DNA of 64,000 nucleotides from Chitinophaga arvensicola (lineage in GTDB: Bacteria; Bacteroidota; Bacteroidia; Chitinophagales; Chitinophagaceae). The notes below the pieces were generated by a model. That model had not been told where the DNA came from, did no database searches, and saw nothing but the letters and a program-made list of their open reading frames with translations. The position numbers were made by a program, and so were the translations under genes. The stretch covers positions 2,759,499 to 2,823,498 of the forward strand of contig NZ_FOJG01000001.1 of NCBI RefSeq assembly GCF_900110835.1. The letters are read 5' to 3'. Shown here piece after piece: positions 8,335-17,468 of the stretch; positions within the stretch are counted from its first letter, which is position 1, and every line of letters starts with the position of its first letter.

Positions 8335-11300
8335 TTATTTCTTCGGCTTTTTACCGGCTGCTTTTTCTTCTGCTTCTGCTTTTGCCAGTTTATCTTTTGC
8401 TTCCTGTTTCAGTTCAGGAATAGAACTGTTGGTAACGATACTCTGGTAAGTAGCTTTGGCATTGAAGTAGTCCTGTTGACGGGCATATACGTCACCCAGC
8501 AGGATATATGATTTAGCTACCCAGTACTCATACGACGGGGTATTTTTAATCACGTCGAAACCGGCTTTTTCTGCGGCGTCCAATTCATTCTGTTGCAGGT
8601 AGCAATCCGCAATGTTGTAACGGGCTTCTGCACCTGTTTCAGATTTGGTCATGCCGGCCACTGTTTTAAATTCGGCCAGGGCGGCGGCATAATCTTTTGC
8701 CTGCTGCAATGCTTTACCACGGTAGAAATGCGCGATGATCTGGTCATCAGTGCTGATATTGGCCGCTGCCAGTAACATTTCTGCGTAGTTGGATACTTCG
8801 TCCCAGCGTTTCAGCTGGTAGTTGCTGCGGAGTAAACCACGGGTGGCAGACAGGCTGTTTTCTTTGCTGGTAGCCAGGTCCTGCAGTTGCAGGTAGTAGC
8901 CTCTTGCCTTATCGTAATTTTTTACCTGGTAGAAGTTGATGTTGGCAGCCTGTAAGGCGGATCTTTCTGCATATAAGCTGTTGTTGCGGGACAGTACAAA
9001 TTCGTATGCCGGCAATGCGCTCGTATAGTCTTTGCTGTTATAGGCACATTCTGCTTTGTAGAAATAAGCCGGCAGGATGAACTGTCCGTTCGGATATTTC
9101 TGGATATAGCTGTTGAAGCCGGTGGTAGCGCCTGCACAGTCGTTGCTGGTGAACCTGGATTCTGCTGCTGCGTAGGCGAGGGAGTCTTCTGCGGAAGCGC
9201 TCACGGTTCTGCCGCTGGCTTTCAGGAAGGCGAGGTAATCGTCAGTTTTACCCTGACTTACATAAATAGCCTTCATGCTTTGCAGGGCTTCATTTGCTTC
9301 CGGTGAACCGGGGAACTTTTCCACTACCTGGCGGTAATAAGCCAGTGCTTTGTTGTCGTTATCCTTGTTATAGTAGCTTAATCCCAGTTTCAGCAAGGCT
9401 CTTGGCGCGTTTGCGCCATTGGGCTGTTTCTGTAAAACATTCTCCAGGAAAGGAATGGCTTCTGTATATTTTTCCTGGGAGAGATAGGTGTTGGCTATTT
9501 CTATATCTGTTTCGTTATTAAAACCGGAGGAAGGAAACTTATTACCCAGTTGTTTGAGCAGGGCGAGTTTGTCGGCCTGTTTGCCCTGTAATCCGAGGAT
9601 CACGGCTTTCTGGTAAGTAGCGTAATCGGCACCGGGCTCGTTGTTGCTGATGATACGGTCGTACAGCGACAATGCCTTCGGGAACTGGCGGAGCATGTAA
9701 TAGCAATCGGCGCTGCGAAGAGCGGCGTCGGTAGCGATACGTGCGGCATTCGGGCCGCTGCTGCGCTGGGCGGATTCAAAGTAAGGCAGTGCTTCGGTGT
9801 ATTTGTCCTGTTTCAGCAGGCTGTATCCCAGGTTATAGCTGGCGGTTTGTGCGTTTGCTTCACCGGATACGGGAGCCGTGTTATTCAGATAGGTATTCAG
9901 GTTAGTGATGGCCTGGTCTGTTTTATTCTGGCGAAGGGCAATTTCTGCTTTCCAGAAATGGGCCAGTTGTTTGATCTGTGGATCAAATGGATTGTTGATG
10001 GCCACATCCAGCAGGCGGTCGGCTTCTGCCAGTTGCTGATCGTTGATCAGTTGCGTGGCGCGGCCATAGGCTACTTTCTGGTAAGCTTTCAGGACGGTCT
10101 GGTTTTTATCGGGAATCTGTTCAATGGTAGCTAAACCGTCTTTGTAGTTATTGCTGTTCATGAAAAGATTAACGAGTATTTCCCGGGCTTCCTTATTGTA
10201 AGTCGATTGCGGATACGTTTTTACAAACTGGGTAAGTTCACTGAGGGCGGCATCAGGATAGCCCAGTTCATACGATAGTTTACCGTAGTTGAAGCGGGAA
10301 ATTTCCTGTTGCTGTGCATTGGAACTGTTGTTGGCACAAAAAGCGAAAGCATTGCGTGCATTGGCTTTCTGGCCGGTACGAAGGTAGCAGTCGCCCAACA
10401 GGTACATGGAGTTTTGTCCCAGTGAATCTTTGGAGCTGCTCAGTTGTTTAAAACCGGAAATTGCTTTTTGAAGATTATTGGTCTGGTAGTAAGCGTAGGA
10501 TAACTGGTAGATATCTTCGTTTCTTACTTCATCAGAATTATCCTGGAAGTCCTGCAGGTAAGGCAATGCTTTCTGATAGTTCTTCTTTTCAAAGTAGGCT
10601 TTACCGAGGAGTTGTTTCAGTTCAGCTTCGTAGTACTGGCCGCCTTTCTGTAACAGTGGCTCGGTGTAGGAGATCAGCTGGTCTGTTTTTCCCTGGAAGT
10701 AGTAGATTTCGGCGATGTAGTAAGGTACTACATTGCTGTATTTAGGTTCGTTGACTACTTTCTGGAAGCTGTTGAGGGCTTCGCCATACTGGTGATTGTA
10801 GTAGCTGATAAAACCATAGTAGTAGTTGGCCGGGAGACTGTATTTTCCTGGTACTTCCTTGATAGAGGCAAACAGGGGCTGGGCCTTTTTAAAGTCTTTC
10901 AGGTTGAAGTAACAATAAGCCAGTTCGAACTTCGCTTCGGCAATTTCTGCGTTGGAGAGGTTTTCGATATTGGCTTTTTCGTAGAGAGGGATGGCCTCTT
11001 TGAGTTTATTCTGGCGGAAATAATATTTCGCCAGCTGGTAGCTCACGAGTTCTTCGCGGGCATTGTTATTGGCCAGTTTCAGAAATCCCAGTGCTTCTTT
11101 TTCTGCATTGTCCTGTTGCAGTTTCAGTGCGCAGATGGTATAGTAGTAGAAGGCGTCTGTTTTAACCAGGTCGCGGTTCGTTTCATGAAAATAGTCGATG
11201 TTGTCAATGGTTTGCTTGAAAAGCTGCATGGACACCGCATATTTTTCCTGTTGGAAATATTGCTGGGCGTCCTTGAATACTTTTTCCGGATCTGTATAAG

Positions 11301-11412
11301 TGCGTGTTTGCTGTGCCTGGGCGGTAGGCAACCCTACCAAACCTGCGCCGGCAAAGGCCAGGAGCGATACGTACAGATGTCCGGGAATAAAAACTTTTCT
11401 TATGAATTGCAT
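8335..11412 (-). CDS. Large secreted tetratricopeptide-repeat protein
   Basis: 1025 residues from ATG 11412. The frame is open 55 codons further upstream, but only the 11412 start gives a signal peptide (MQFIRKVF, hydrophobic core, cut at AQAQQ), and a candidate -7 box lies in the upstream extension. The mature protein is built almost entirely of TPR and Sel1-like helical hairpins with consensus YYxxAxYxxxQGKxxxAIxxYxxxL. It ends in a Lys/Ala-rich tail (AKAEAEEKAAGKKPKK). A periplasmic or outer-membrane-attached scaffold is likely. It is the first gene of a three-gene operon with the plugless barrel and the HU-CCDC81 protein. No enzymatic domain is seen. Confidence 0.88.
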   Translation of the reverse strand: MQFIRKVFIPGHLYVSLLAFAGAGLVGLPTAQAQQTRTYTDPEKVFKDAQQYFQQEKYAVSMQLFKQTIDNIDYFHETNRDLVKTDAFYYYTICALKLQQDNAEKEALGFLKLANNNAREELVSYQLAKYYFRQNKLKEAIPLYEKANIENLSNAEIAEAKFELAYCYFNLKDFKKAQPLFASIKEVPGKYSLPANYYYGFISYYNHQYGEALNSFQKVVNEPKYSNVVPYYIAEIYYFQGKTDQLISYTEPLLQKGGQYYEAELKQLLGKAYFEKKNYQKALPYLQDFQDNSDEVRNEDIYQLSYAYYQTNNLQKAISGFKQLSSSKDSLGQNSMYLLGDCYLRTGQKANARNAFAFCANNSSNAQQQEISRFNYGKLSYELGYPDAALSELTQFVKTYPQSTYNKEAREILVNLFMNSNNYKDGLATIEQIPDKNQTVLKAYQKVAYGRATQLINDQQLAEADRLLDVAINNPFDPQIKQLAHFWKAEIALRQNKTDQAITNLNTYLNNTAPVSGEANAQTASYNLGYSLLKQDKYTEALPYFESAQRSSGPNAARIATDAALRSADCYYMLRQFPKALSLYDRIISNNEPGADYATYQKAVILGLQGKQADKLALLKQLGNKFPSSGFNNETDIEIANTYLSQEKYTEAIPFLENVLQKQPNGANAPRALLKLGLSYYNKDNDNKALAYYRQVVEKFPGSPEANEALQSMKAIYVSQGKTDDYLAFLKASGRTVSASAEDSLAYAAAESRFTSNDCAGATTGFNSYIQKYPNGQFILPAYFYKAECAYNSKDYTSALPAYEFVLSRNNSLYAERSALQAANINFYQVKNYDKARGYYLQLQDLATSKENSLSATRGLLRSNYQLKRWDEVSNYAEMLLAAANISTDDQIIAHFYRGKALQQAKDYAAALAEFKTVAGMTKSETGAEARYNIADCYLQQNELDAAEKAGFDVIKNTPSYEYWVAKSYILLGDVYARQQDYFNAKATYQSIVTNSSIPELKQEAKDKLAKAEAEEKAAGKKPKK

Positions 11413-11702
11413 GCTATAGCTGTTATTTCTTGAATATGCGTTTAAAACGAATCCCGGAAGGAAATATTTTCCAGCCGGGGAAGTACTCTGCCGTGGCCTG
11501 ACCCAGGTGTTCCGTTTCTCATGGTGCCCTATGCTCTCTACGCTGAATCCAGCAACGAAATAGGTGGTATCCAGCAAATATAAAAGTTATATCTTTTCTT
11601 TTCCGATTGCGTTTCCAACAATGTGGATAACTCCGGGAGCAAGGCAAAGTCGATTCATTTATCTTGCGGAAAATAATTTTAAGCACAAAAACCTTACCCA
11701 CT
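11413..11702. other. Divergent intergenic region between TPR operon and DoxX gene
   Basis: 290 bp without a supported gene. It contains an exact minus-strand -7 box at 11575-11582 for the TPR operon and a weak TATCTTG-like element before the DoxX gene. No hairpin or repeat stands out. Confidence 0.5.
11575..11582 (-). promoter_or_regulatory. Candidate -7 box for the TPR-barrel-HU operon
   Basis: Reads TATATTTG on the minus strand, an exact match to TAnnTTTG. The -33 element is not clear. If used, the leader would be about 155 nt, and translation must start at 11412 rather than further upstream. Confidence 0.4.
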
Positions 11703-12110
11703 ATGAGAAAACTGTTCTCATCCGGCTACTCGAATGGCGCCGTGAGTTTTTCCATGCTGGTGCTCCGGGTTATCTCCGGTGGACTGATACTTTTGCATGG
11801 CTGGCCCAAGTTGATCAATTTTACTGCCAAAATGAATTCTTTTCCTGATCCGTTAGGAGTGGGACATAAAATTTCATTGGGTATGGTGGTATTTGCAGAG
11901 GTGTTTTGTGCGGTGTTGTTGATCCTGGGATTGTTGACCAGACTGGCTGCGGTGCCTTTGGTCATCTGTATGGGTGTGGTGATTTTTATGATTCACCGGG
12001 CCGACAGTATTTCGGAAAAAGAATTACCGATCCTGTTCCTGGGCGCGTTTGTAACGCTGCTCTTCACTGGTCCGGGCCGATTTTCGCTGGATGGTGCATT
12101 AGGCAAATAA
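11703..12110 (+). CDS. DoxX family membrane protein
   Basis: 135 residues from ATG 11703; an earlier in-frame ATG at 11664 would add a non-hydrophobic leader. Four transmembrane segments are visible. The DoxX core is visible: LRVISGGLILLHGWPKL, then AEVFCAVLLILGLLTRLAAVPL and a C-terminal LFLGAFVTLLFTGPGRFSLD. DoxX proteins are inner-membrane, quinol- or thiol-linked redox proteins of mostly unknown role. It stands 42 bp before the thioesterase gene and may share its transcript. It is distinct from the second DoxX at 38795, which belongs to a metallophore operon. Confidence 0.85.
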   Translation: MRKLFSSGYSNGAVSFSMLVLRVISGGLILLHGWPKLINFTAKMNSFPDPLGVGHKISLGMVVFAEVFCAVLLILGLLTRLAAVPLVICMGVVIFMIHRADSISEKELPILFLGAFVTLLFTGPGRFSLDGALGK

Positions 12111-12152
12111 AATTTTCAAGTATACGTTTAGGTTAAAAATAGCGGAAGAACC

Positions 12153-12566
12153 ATGTTTATCAGTACAACAACGATCAGGGTAAGGTATGGAGAAACAGAC
12201 CAGATGGGTTACCTGTATTATGGCAATTATGGCCTGTATTATGAAGTAGGAAGGGCAGAAGCCATCAGGGAACTGGGTTTCACCTATCGTGAACTGGAAG
12301 AGCAGGGCGTAATTATGCCAGTGGCGGAACTGAATGTAAAGTATCTTCGTCCCGCGTTCTATGACAACCTGATAACGGTAAAGACTATATTGAAAGAGCT
12401 GCCAGCAAGTTCTAAAATACAGTTTCACAGCGAGTTGTATAACGAGAAGGGCGAATTGCTGAATGTAGGGGTCACCACACTGGTATTCATTGATGTGAAA
12501 ACTAAGCAGAAGGCGGGTTTGCCGGAGGAACTGAAGAACAGGCTGGAACCGTTTTTTAAGTCTTAA
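12153..12566 (+). CDS. Acyl-CoA thioesterase, 4HBT hot-dog family
   Basis: 137 residues, single hot-dog domain, the usual length for YbgC/FadM-type thioesterases. Seen: the 4HBT signature RYGETDQMGYLYYGNYG (residues 11-27) with catalytic Asp16, followed by the long helix YYEVGRAEAIRELG. It hydrolyses acyl-CoA thioesters in the cytoplasm; chain-length preference cannot be read from sequence. Only 20 bp separate it from cinA downstream, so the two are probably one transcript. Confidence 0.9.
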   Translation: MFISTTTIRVRYGETDQMGYLYYGNYGLYYEVGRAEAIRELGFTYRELEEQGVIMPVAELNVKYLRPAFYDNLITVKTILKELPASSKIQFHSELYNEKGELLNVGVTTLVFIDVKTKQKAGLPEELKNRLEPFFKS

Positions 12567-12586
12567 TTACCCAAAATAGTTGCGAT

Positions 12587-13834
12587 ATGGATAAAATCAC
12601 CACCAGCATTGTCACCATTGGTGATGAGCTGCTGATAGGACAAACGATTGATACCAACTCGGCCTGGATGGCACAGCAGTTGAACGCAATGGGCATCTGG
12701 GTGCACCGGCGTGTAGCCATTGGGGATATAAGGGAAGATATCCTGGATGTACTGGAAAAAGAATCGGCGGTATCAGACATTGTGCTGATCACCGGCGGCC
12801 TCGGACCTACAGCAGATGATATTACCAAGCCTACCTTGTGTGAATACTTTCATACCCGGCTGGTACAGAATAAAGAAGTGCTGAATACCGTATTGCAGAT
12901 GTTTGAAAGCAGGGGGCTGCCTATCCTGCAAAGGAATCTGGATCAGAGCCTCGTACCGGAAGCCGCCACTGTTATTGAGAATAAGAGAGGGACGGCGCCC
13001 GGAATGTGGTTTGAAAAAGACGGTAAGATCTACGTGTCTATGCCGGGTGTACCCCATGAAATGAAGGGGATTATGGAAAGTTATGTGCTGCCCCGCTTAG
13101 CTATGCATTTCAAAACCCCGGCGGTAATTCACCAGACCCTGGTGACTTCCGGCATGGGCGAATCTTTTATAGCAGAGCGACTGGTGGCTTTCGAAGCAAA
13201 GTTGCCGGCTCATATCAAACTGGCTTACCTGCCCAGTTACAGCCTGTTGAAGTTGCGGCTGACCGGCTTTGGGAAAGACAAACTCTCCATTGCCGCTGAA
13301 GTGAGCATCCTTTTCCATCAGCTGAAAGATTTGCTGGCAGATATCACCGTAACAGACCAGGATATTTCTATGGGAGAAGTACTGGGGCAATTACTGAAAG
13401 AAAAAGGCAAAACTGTGGGAACCGCGGAAAGCTGTACCGGTGGGCTGATATCCAGCTGGATAACGGCCATTCCGGGTAGTTCCGCGTATTTCAGGGGAAG
13501 TGCGGTAACCTACGCCAACGAAATGAAAGTGAAGCTGTTAGGGGTAAAGCCAGCCACTTTGCAGGCGCATGGGGCGGTGAGTGAGGAAACCGTGCGGGAA
13601 ATGGTAACCGGCGCCCTGGTGTTGCTGGAAACAGATTATGCCATCGCTGTTTCCGGTATTATGGGACCCGACGGAGGCACACCTGAAAAGCCGGTAGGTA
13701 CGGTATGGGTAGCCGTGGGAAGTGCAAAGAGAACAGTCACCGTTAAATATCAGCTGCGTTACGACCGGGAACGGAATACGCAAATGACAGCTGTTTATGC
13801 CATGAATGAATTGCGCAAACTCATTCTGGAATAG
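12587..13834 (+). CDS. cinA: CinA family nicotinamide mononucleotide deamidase-related protein
   Basis: 415 residues with both CinA domains. The N-terminal MoCF/COG1058 domain (about 5-170) has TIGDELLIGQTIDTNSAW and TGGLGPTADDITKP. The C-terminal amidase domain (about 255-413) has TAESCTGGLISSWIT and SGIMGPDGGTPEKPVGTVW. Full-length CinA proteins recycle NMN from pyridine nucleotide breakdown to nicotinate mononucleotide and may hydrolyse ADP-ribose. The C-terminal Ser/Lys catalytic motif region is intact. The stop is followed by the promoter of the E2 gene. Confidence 0.94.
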   Translation: MDKITTSIVTIGDELLIGQTIDTNSAWMAQQLNAMGIWVHRRVAIGDIREDILDVLEKESAVSDIVLITGGLGPTADDITKPTLCEYFHTRLVQNKEVLNTVLQMFESRGLPILQRNLDQSLVPEAATVIENKRGTAPGMWFEKDGKIYVSMPGVPHEMKGIMESYVLPRLAMHFKTPAVIHQTLVTSGMGESFIAERLVAFEAKLPAHIKLAYLPSYSLLKLRLTGFGKDKLSIAAEVSILFHQLKDLLADITVTDQDISMGEVLGQLLKEKGKTVGTAESCTGGLISSWITAIPGSSAYFRGSAVTYANEMKVKLLGVKPATLQAHGAVSEETVREMVTGALVLLETDYAIAVSGIMGPDGGTPEKPVGTVWVAVGSAKRTVTVKYQLRYDRERNTQMTAVYAMNELRKLILE

Positions 13835-13848
13835 GGATATTGCCATAT

Positions 13849-13877
13849 TTTGAATTGGTACAATTCCCGTATTTTTG
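13849..13877 (+). promoter_or_regulatory. Promoter of the 2-oxoacid dehydrogenase E2 gene
   Basis: TTTG at 13849-13852, then 17 bp, then TATTTTTG at 13870-13877, an exact -7 box. It overlaps an in-frame TTG at 13875, which rules that codon out and supports the ATG at 13905. Confidence 0.55.
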
Positions 13878-13904
13878 TCGCGCACTAAAGCAAAAATCAA
13901 TCTT

Positions 13905-15227
13905 ATGGCCATTGTAGAATTGGTAATGCCAAAAATGGGGGAAAGCATCATGGAAGCCACCATTTTGCGTTGGCATAAAAAGGCGGGCGATCACGTAAAA
14001 GTAGATGAAACCGTGCTGGAAATCGCCACCGACAAGGTGGATAGCGAGGTTCCCTCTATTGCGGAAGGAGAGATCACAGAAGTGCTCTTCAATGAAAATG
14101 ATGTGGTGCCTGTAGGTACCGTCATTGCCCGTATTAATACCAATGCTGACGCATCCGCAGCCGCTGCACCTGTAACGCCGGCATCCCCTGTAGCTACTGA
14201 ACCAAAATTCACTTCAGCACCGGCATACACCCCCGTGACTGAAGATGCGCCCGTTTCCGGAGGCGGCGCCAAATTCTATTCTCCGTTAGTACTCACCATC
14301 GCACAACAGGAAGGCGTTAGCTTTGCCGACCTGGAAAAGATCCCCGGTTCCGGTAATGATGGCCGCGTAACCAAAAAAGATATCCTGCAATATGTAGCAG
14401 ACCGCCGCGAAGGAAAAGTGATTCCGGATGTAACACCGGAAACCGTTCCAGCTCCTGCTTCCACTCCCGCACGTCAGCCGGTAGTAACCACCACCGTGGC
14501 TTCTCCTACCTACAACGGCAATGTGGAAATTATTGAAATGGATCGTATGCGCAAACTGATTGCCAACCACATGGTCATGAGCAAACAAACCAGTCCGCAT
14601 GTCACCAGCTTTGCAGAAGCCGATGTTACCAACATGGTGAAATGGCGCGATCGCGTAAAAGGCGATTTCGAAAAACGCGAAGGCGAAAAGTTAACCTTTA
14701 CGCCGCTGTTTATTGAGGCGATTGTAAAGTGTATCAAACGCTTCCCGCTGATCAACTGCTCCCTGGACGGCGACAAGATCATTATCAAGAAAGACATTAA
14801 CGTGGGCATGGCTACGGCATTACCAAGCGGTAACCTGATTGTACCGGTGATCAAGAATGCAGACATGCTGAACCTGACCGGCCTCACCAAACAGGTAAAT
14901 CACCTGGCTAATTCTGCGCGTCAGAACAAGCTGAAACCGGAAGATACCCAGAGCGGTACTTTCACCCTTACCAACGTAGGTACCTTTGGCAGCCTGATGG
15001 GAACACCTATCATTAACCAGCCACAGGTCGCTATCCTGGCAGTGGGTGCTATCAAAAAACGCCCGGTGGTGATTGAAACAGAAGATGGCGATACCATTGG
15101 TATCCGTCATATGATGTACCTGTCTATGTCTTACGATCACCGTATTGTAGATGGCTCCCTGGGTTCTACTTTCCTGAGCGCAGTAGCTAAGGAACTGGAG
15201 AATTTTGACCCGAAGAAGAGTTTCTAA
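13905..15227 (+). CDS. Dihydrolipoamide acyltransferase E2 of a 2-oxoacid dehydrogenase complex
   Basis: 440 residues. Domains in order: lipoyl domain 1-78 with the lipoylated Lys44 in ATDKVDSEV; an Ala/Pro-rich swinging linker; E3/E1-binding domain about 124-165 (SPLVLTIAQQEG to GRVTKKDIL); a second Pro/Thr linker; catalytic acyltransferase core about 210-440. The active-site motif SYDHRIVDG has His412 and Asp416. Single lipoyl domain and overall layout fit branched-chain or broad-specificity E2 (BkdC-like) as well as pyruvate E2. E1 and E3 genes are not in the window, so the substrate stays open. It has its own promoter and terminator. Confidence 0.92.
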   Translation: MAIVELVMPKMGESIMEATILRWHKKAGDHVKVDETVLEIATDKVDSEVPSIAEGEITEVLFNENDVVPVGTVIARINTNADASAAAAPVTPASPVATEPKFTSAPAYTPVTEDAPVSGGGAKFYSPLVLTIAQQEGVSFADLEKIPGSGNDGRVTKKDILQYVADRREGKVIPDVTPETVPAPASTPARQPVVTTTVASPTYNGNVEIIEMDRMRKLIANHMVMSKQTSPHVTSFAEADVTNMVKWRDRVKGDFEKREGEKLTFTPLFIEAIVKCIKRFPLINCSLDGDKIIIKKDINVGMATALPSGNLIVPVIKNADMLNLTGLTKQVNHLANSARQNKLKPEDTQSGTFTLTNVGTFGSLMGTPIINQPQVAILAVGAIKKRPVVIETEDGDTIGIRHMMYLSMSYDHRIVDGSLGSTFLSAVAKELENFDPKKSF

Positions 15228-15250
15228 GATCATTATCTCTTTTACATAAA

Positions 15251-15282
15251 AGCAGCGGGGAGTTATCTCCGCTGCTTTTTTT
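15251..15282 (+). terminator. Terminator after the E2 gene
   Basis: 8-bp GC-rich stem (arms 15251-15258 and 15269-15276, AGCAGCGG/CCGCTGCT) followed by seven T, 23 bp after the E2 stop codon. Confidence 0.85.
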
Positions 15283-15387
15283 ATTAGTAAAGAGGCTGTT
15301 GTGCGATAGCTAGCTATCTGCCAGCCGGCCCTGTACAGAAGGCTTTGGGATCTGTTGTCTGGTGTAATAAAAATGCTTTATGCGCAC

Positions 15388-15420
15388 GAAAAAAGGCGCC
15401 CCTTTAGAGCGCCTTTTTTT
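15388..15420 (-). terminator. Bidirectional-looking terminator after the RRM gene
   Basis: Stem AGGCGC/GCGCCT is flanked by an A-run on one side and T7 on the other, so it can end transcription in both directions. It lies 30 bp past the stop codon of the minus-strand RNA-binding protein gene. The 100 bp between it and the E2 terminator hold nothing recognisable. Confidence 0.8.
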
Positions 15421-15449
15421 AGTTCCTTTGTGCCGAATAAAGGGTGTTA

Positions 15450-15770
15450 TTAATAACGACGGTCGCGGGAACCATATCCTCCGCCGCCACGGTTATTACC
15501 ACCGCCACCTTTGAAATTATTATTCGGTTGTTTAGGTCTTGCTTCGTTTACCATCAATTGCTTACCTTCGATTTCGCTGCCGTTCAAACTATCCATAGCC
15601 TTTGCTCCTTCTTCTTGATTAGGCATTTCCACAAAGCCAAAACCACGTGAGCGGCCAGTTTCGTGGTCTTTGATAACCTTAGCGGAGGTAACCTCTCCAA
15701 AATCGCTGAAAATCTGATGGAGATCCTCATCGTTCAACCTATAGTGCAGGTTGGCTACGTAAATGTTCAT
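15450..15770 (-). CDS. Small RRM-domain RNA-binding protein with Gly-rich tail
   Basis: 106 residues. One RNA-recognition motif covers residues 2-80, with RNP2 IYVANL at 3-8 and RNP1 RGFGFVEM at 42-49, carrying the conserved aromatic residues that stack on RNA bases. The tail (about 86-106) is a Gly/Asn/Arg-rich RGG-like region ending in SRDRRY. This architecture is the bacterial Rbp/RbpA type that is common in cyanobacteria and Bacteroidota, often cold- or stress-linked. It probably binds mRNA broadly; the target is unknown. It has its own terminator. Confidence 0.93.
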   Translation of the reverse strand: MNIYVANLHYRLNDEDLHQIFSDFGEVTSAKVIKDHETGRSRGFGFVEMPNQEEGAKAMDSLNGSEIEGKQLMVNEARPKQPNNNFKGGGGNNRGGGGYGSRDRRY

Positions 15771-16024
15771 GATAACTGAAATTAAAAAAATGAAAAATAA
15801 TATACTGAAGTTATGAAAATAAGTCTAATAAAAAAGTTAGCGTTAAAATATTTTTGAAATTAGCTAGTTTTTTACTACCGGTTGACATAGTCAGATCCTT
15901 TCCTGTACCCCATTTGACTGGCACAGAAATATTATTGAAAATAGTCTTCTGTTGCGCTGAAAACCCTCATTTTTACGGTTTTTTTTTCGTAAATTCAGTA
16001 CATGATCCATTAAATTTAAATCAT

Positions 16025-16744
16025 ATGGGAGCGTTAAGTGAAACCTGGTTTGCTGACGGTTATATTGACTTTGAGCTGAAAAAGTATACCCTGTTAGCCT
16101 ATTTGCAGGACATCAACCATTACTTCACCCAGAGCAAGCTGTACCCGCAGTTATCCGACATTATCTTTCATTACAACAACCTGATTGCCTTCCGCGACAA
16201 CAAGCAGTTTCTGCAACAGCAATTTCCCAAACGGCTGACGGCGGTAAATCTCCACAAGCTCGAATTGCTGTACGAACAGCTTATTGCTGACGATGAACTG
16301 ATGGAAGAACTGGAAACCATTATCCAGTATTCTTTGCCACAGCTCAACAGCACTATTAAAGGGGGAACGGAGATCTATGAGTATGTAGCGGAGCATCTCA
16401 GCATTTTTCCGGTAGGGCTGGTGCCACTCGAAACAACGGAAGGATATCTTCTTTTGTGTGATGGGCATTGTAAGCAAACACTGGTGTACACCTACCGGCT
16501 TACCATCTTCGAAAGGCATGATGAAAAATTCCGGGGGATTCATACGCAGTATTTACAGTCGTATAAGAAAGACCTGGCGCATACCATCGGCCATGTCAAG
16601 AGTATGCTGATAAAGGAACGGAACATCCTGCCCAATCCGGCTGTGTACTGTGCGGAAACGCCATTGGTAGTGCCGGTAGACGAAACACTGCTGCCGGTAG
16701 CGAAGAGAAGCCTGGTAAAATTTATTGCACAGGAAGCAGCTTAA
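16025..16744 (+). CDS. Conserved hypothetical protein, about 239 residues
   Basis: The start is taken at ATG 16025 (MGALSETWF). The upstream open frame to 15854 crosses AT-rich DNA with a hydrophobic stretch that looks like promoter sequence, so it is not used. The protein is soluble, with no signal peptide or membrane segment. An N-terminal helical half (residues 1-130, rich in Leu, Tyr, Gln, Glu) is followed by a mixed alpha/beta half. I do not recognise a domain or catalytic motif. It stands alone between divergent and convergent neighbours. The reading frame is confidently real by codon use and length. Confidence 0.7.
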   Translation: MGALSETWFADGYIDFELKKYTLLAYLQDINHYFTQSKLYPQLSDIIFHYNNLIAFRDNKQFLQQQFPKRLTAVNLHKLELLYEQLIADDELMEELETIIQYSLPQLNSTIKGGTEIYEYVAEHLSIFPVGLVPLETTEGYLLLCDGHCKQTLVYTYRLTIFERHDEKFRGIHTQYLQSYKKDLAHTIGHVKSMLIKERNILPNPAVYCAETPLVVPVDETLLPVAKRSLVKFIAQEAA

Positions 16745-16800
16745 GATGGATAGCTGACAGGGAAAGATAAAGCTGGCGCCGTTTTGAGTAAACCTGCTGC

Positions 16801-17418
16801 CTATTTCAGCTCAGGCAACTTTGTTTCGCCATCATACTGGATGTCCAGCGTATGATCTTTTAAAAATGGGGCATAATACTGCTCCATTACTTTCCTTATT
16901 TTTTCTTTGGATTGCTGGATATAAGTTGGATTGTTTTCCAGTTGTGCGCGGGAGGTCTGATAGAGTTTTTTCTGTACGTCCGTATAGGTTTCATCATCCT
17001 GGAACTGGAGCCAGCCTTTGCGGTTGGAAGTTTCCATCCGGTCCATTTTCAGCTCGTAGCTGAGCAGGCGGGGGGCTGGCAGATGAACAACAATCTTCTT
17101 ATCTGTCATTTGTACTTTGAACAGCTTATCGTCGATATTTACGCCGTATTTGGCCTGATATGGTATGGTTACCCATACGGTGTTTTCCAGGAAGGCTTTC
17201 TTCAGGTTATCGGTCCAGTCGCCGCTGTTTTCAATATTGCTTCTTTTAATGCTGGCGCTGCCCTGTACGTCGAGACTGGCCAGTTCCGCGATTTCCTTTA
17301 CAATGGTGCTGTTGGAAATTACCTGCTGGCTCACATTTGTGCTGCCAAAGCGTTTGCCCAGCCAGAAAATCAGGATGGCAAATAATACCAGTACAACGAG
17401 GTAAAATACTTTCTTCAT
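16801..17418 (-). CDS. DUF4230 membrane-anchored protein
   Basis: 205 residues with one N-terminal transmembrane helix (about 3-22, VFYLVVLVLFAILIFWLG), then a periplasmic domain of the DUF4230 type. The domain starts with STIVKEIAELASLDVQGSASIKRS and continues into IPYQAKYGVNIDD and MTDKKIVVHLPAPRLLS, the conserved core of that family. Function is unknown. It may share a transcript with the downstream-facing DUF985 gene, which lies 50 bp upstream on the same strand. Confidence 0.8.
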   Translation of the reverse strand: MKKVFYLVVLVLFAILIFWLGKRFGSTNVSQQVISNSTIVKEIAELASLDVQGSASIKRSNIENSGDWTDNLKKAFLENTVWVTIPYQAKYGVNIDDKLFKVQMTDKKIVVHLPAPRLLSYELKMDRMETSNRKGWLQFQDDETYTDVQKKLYQTSRAQLENNPTYIQQSKEKIRKVMEQYYAPFLKDHTLDIQYDGETKLPELK

Positions 17419-17468
17419 GCCTGTAATTTAGTAAAAAACAGGGAGCTTGAAACGGATAGCCGTTCGCG

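Noticed and set aside
10792..11433. A 213-codon open frame on the plus strand
   Set aside because: It lies opposite the TPR gene and follows its codon bias; the repeated TPR sequence yields long antisense frames. No start signal or known domain.
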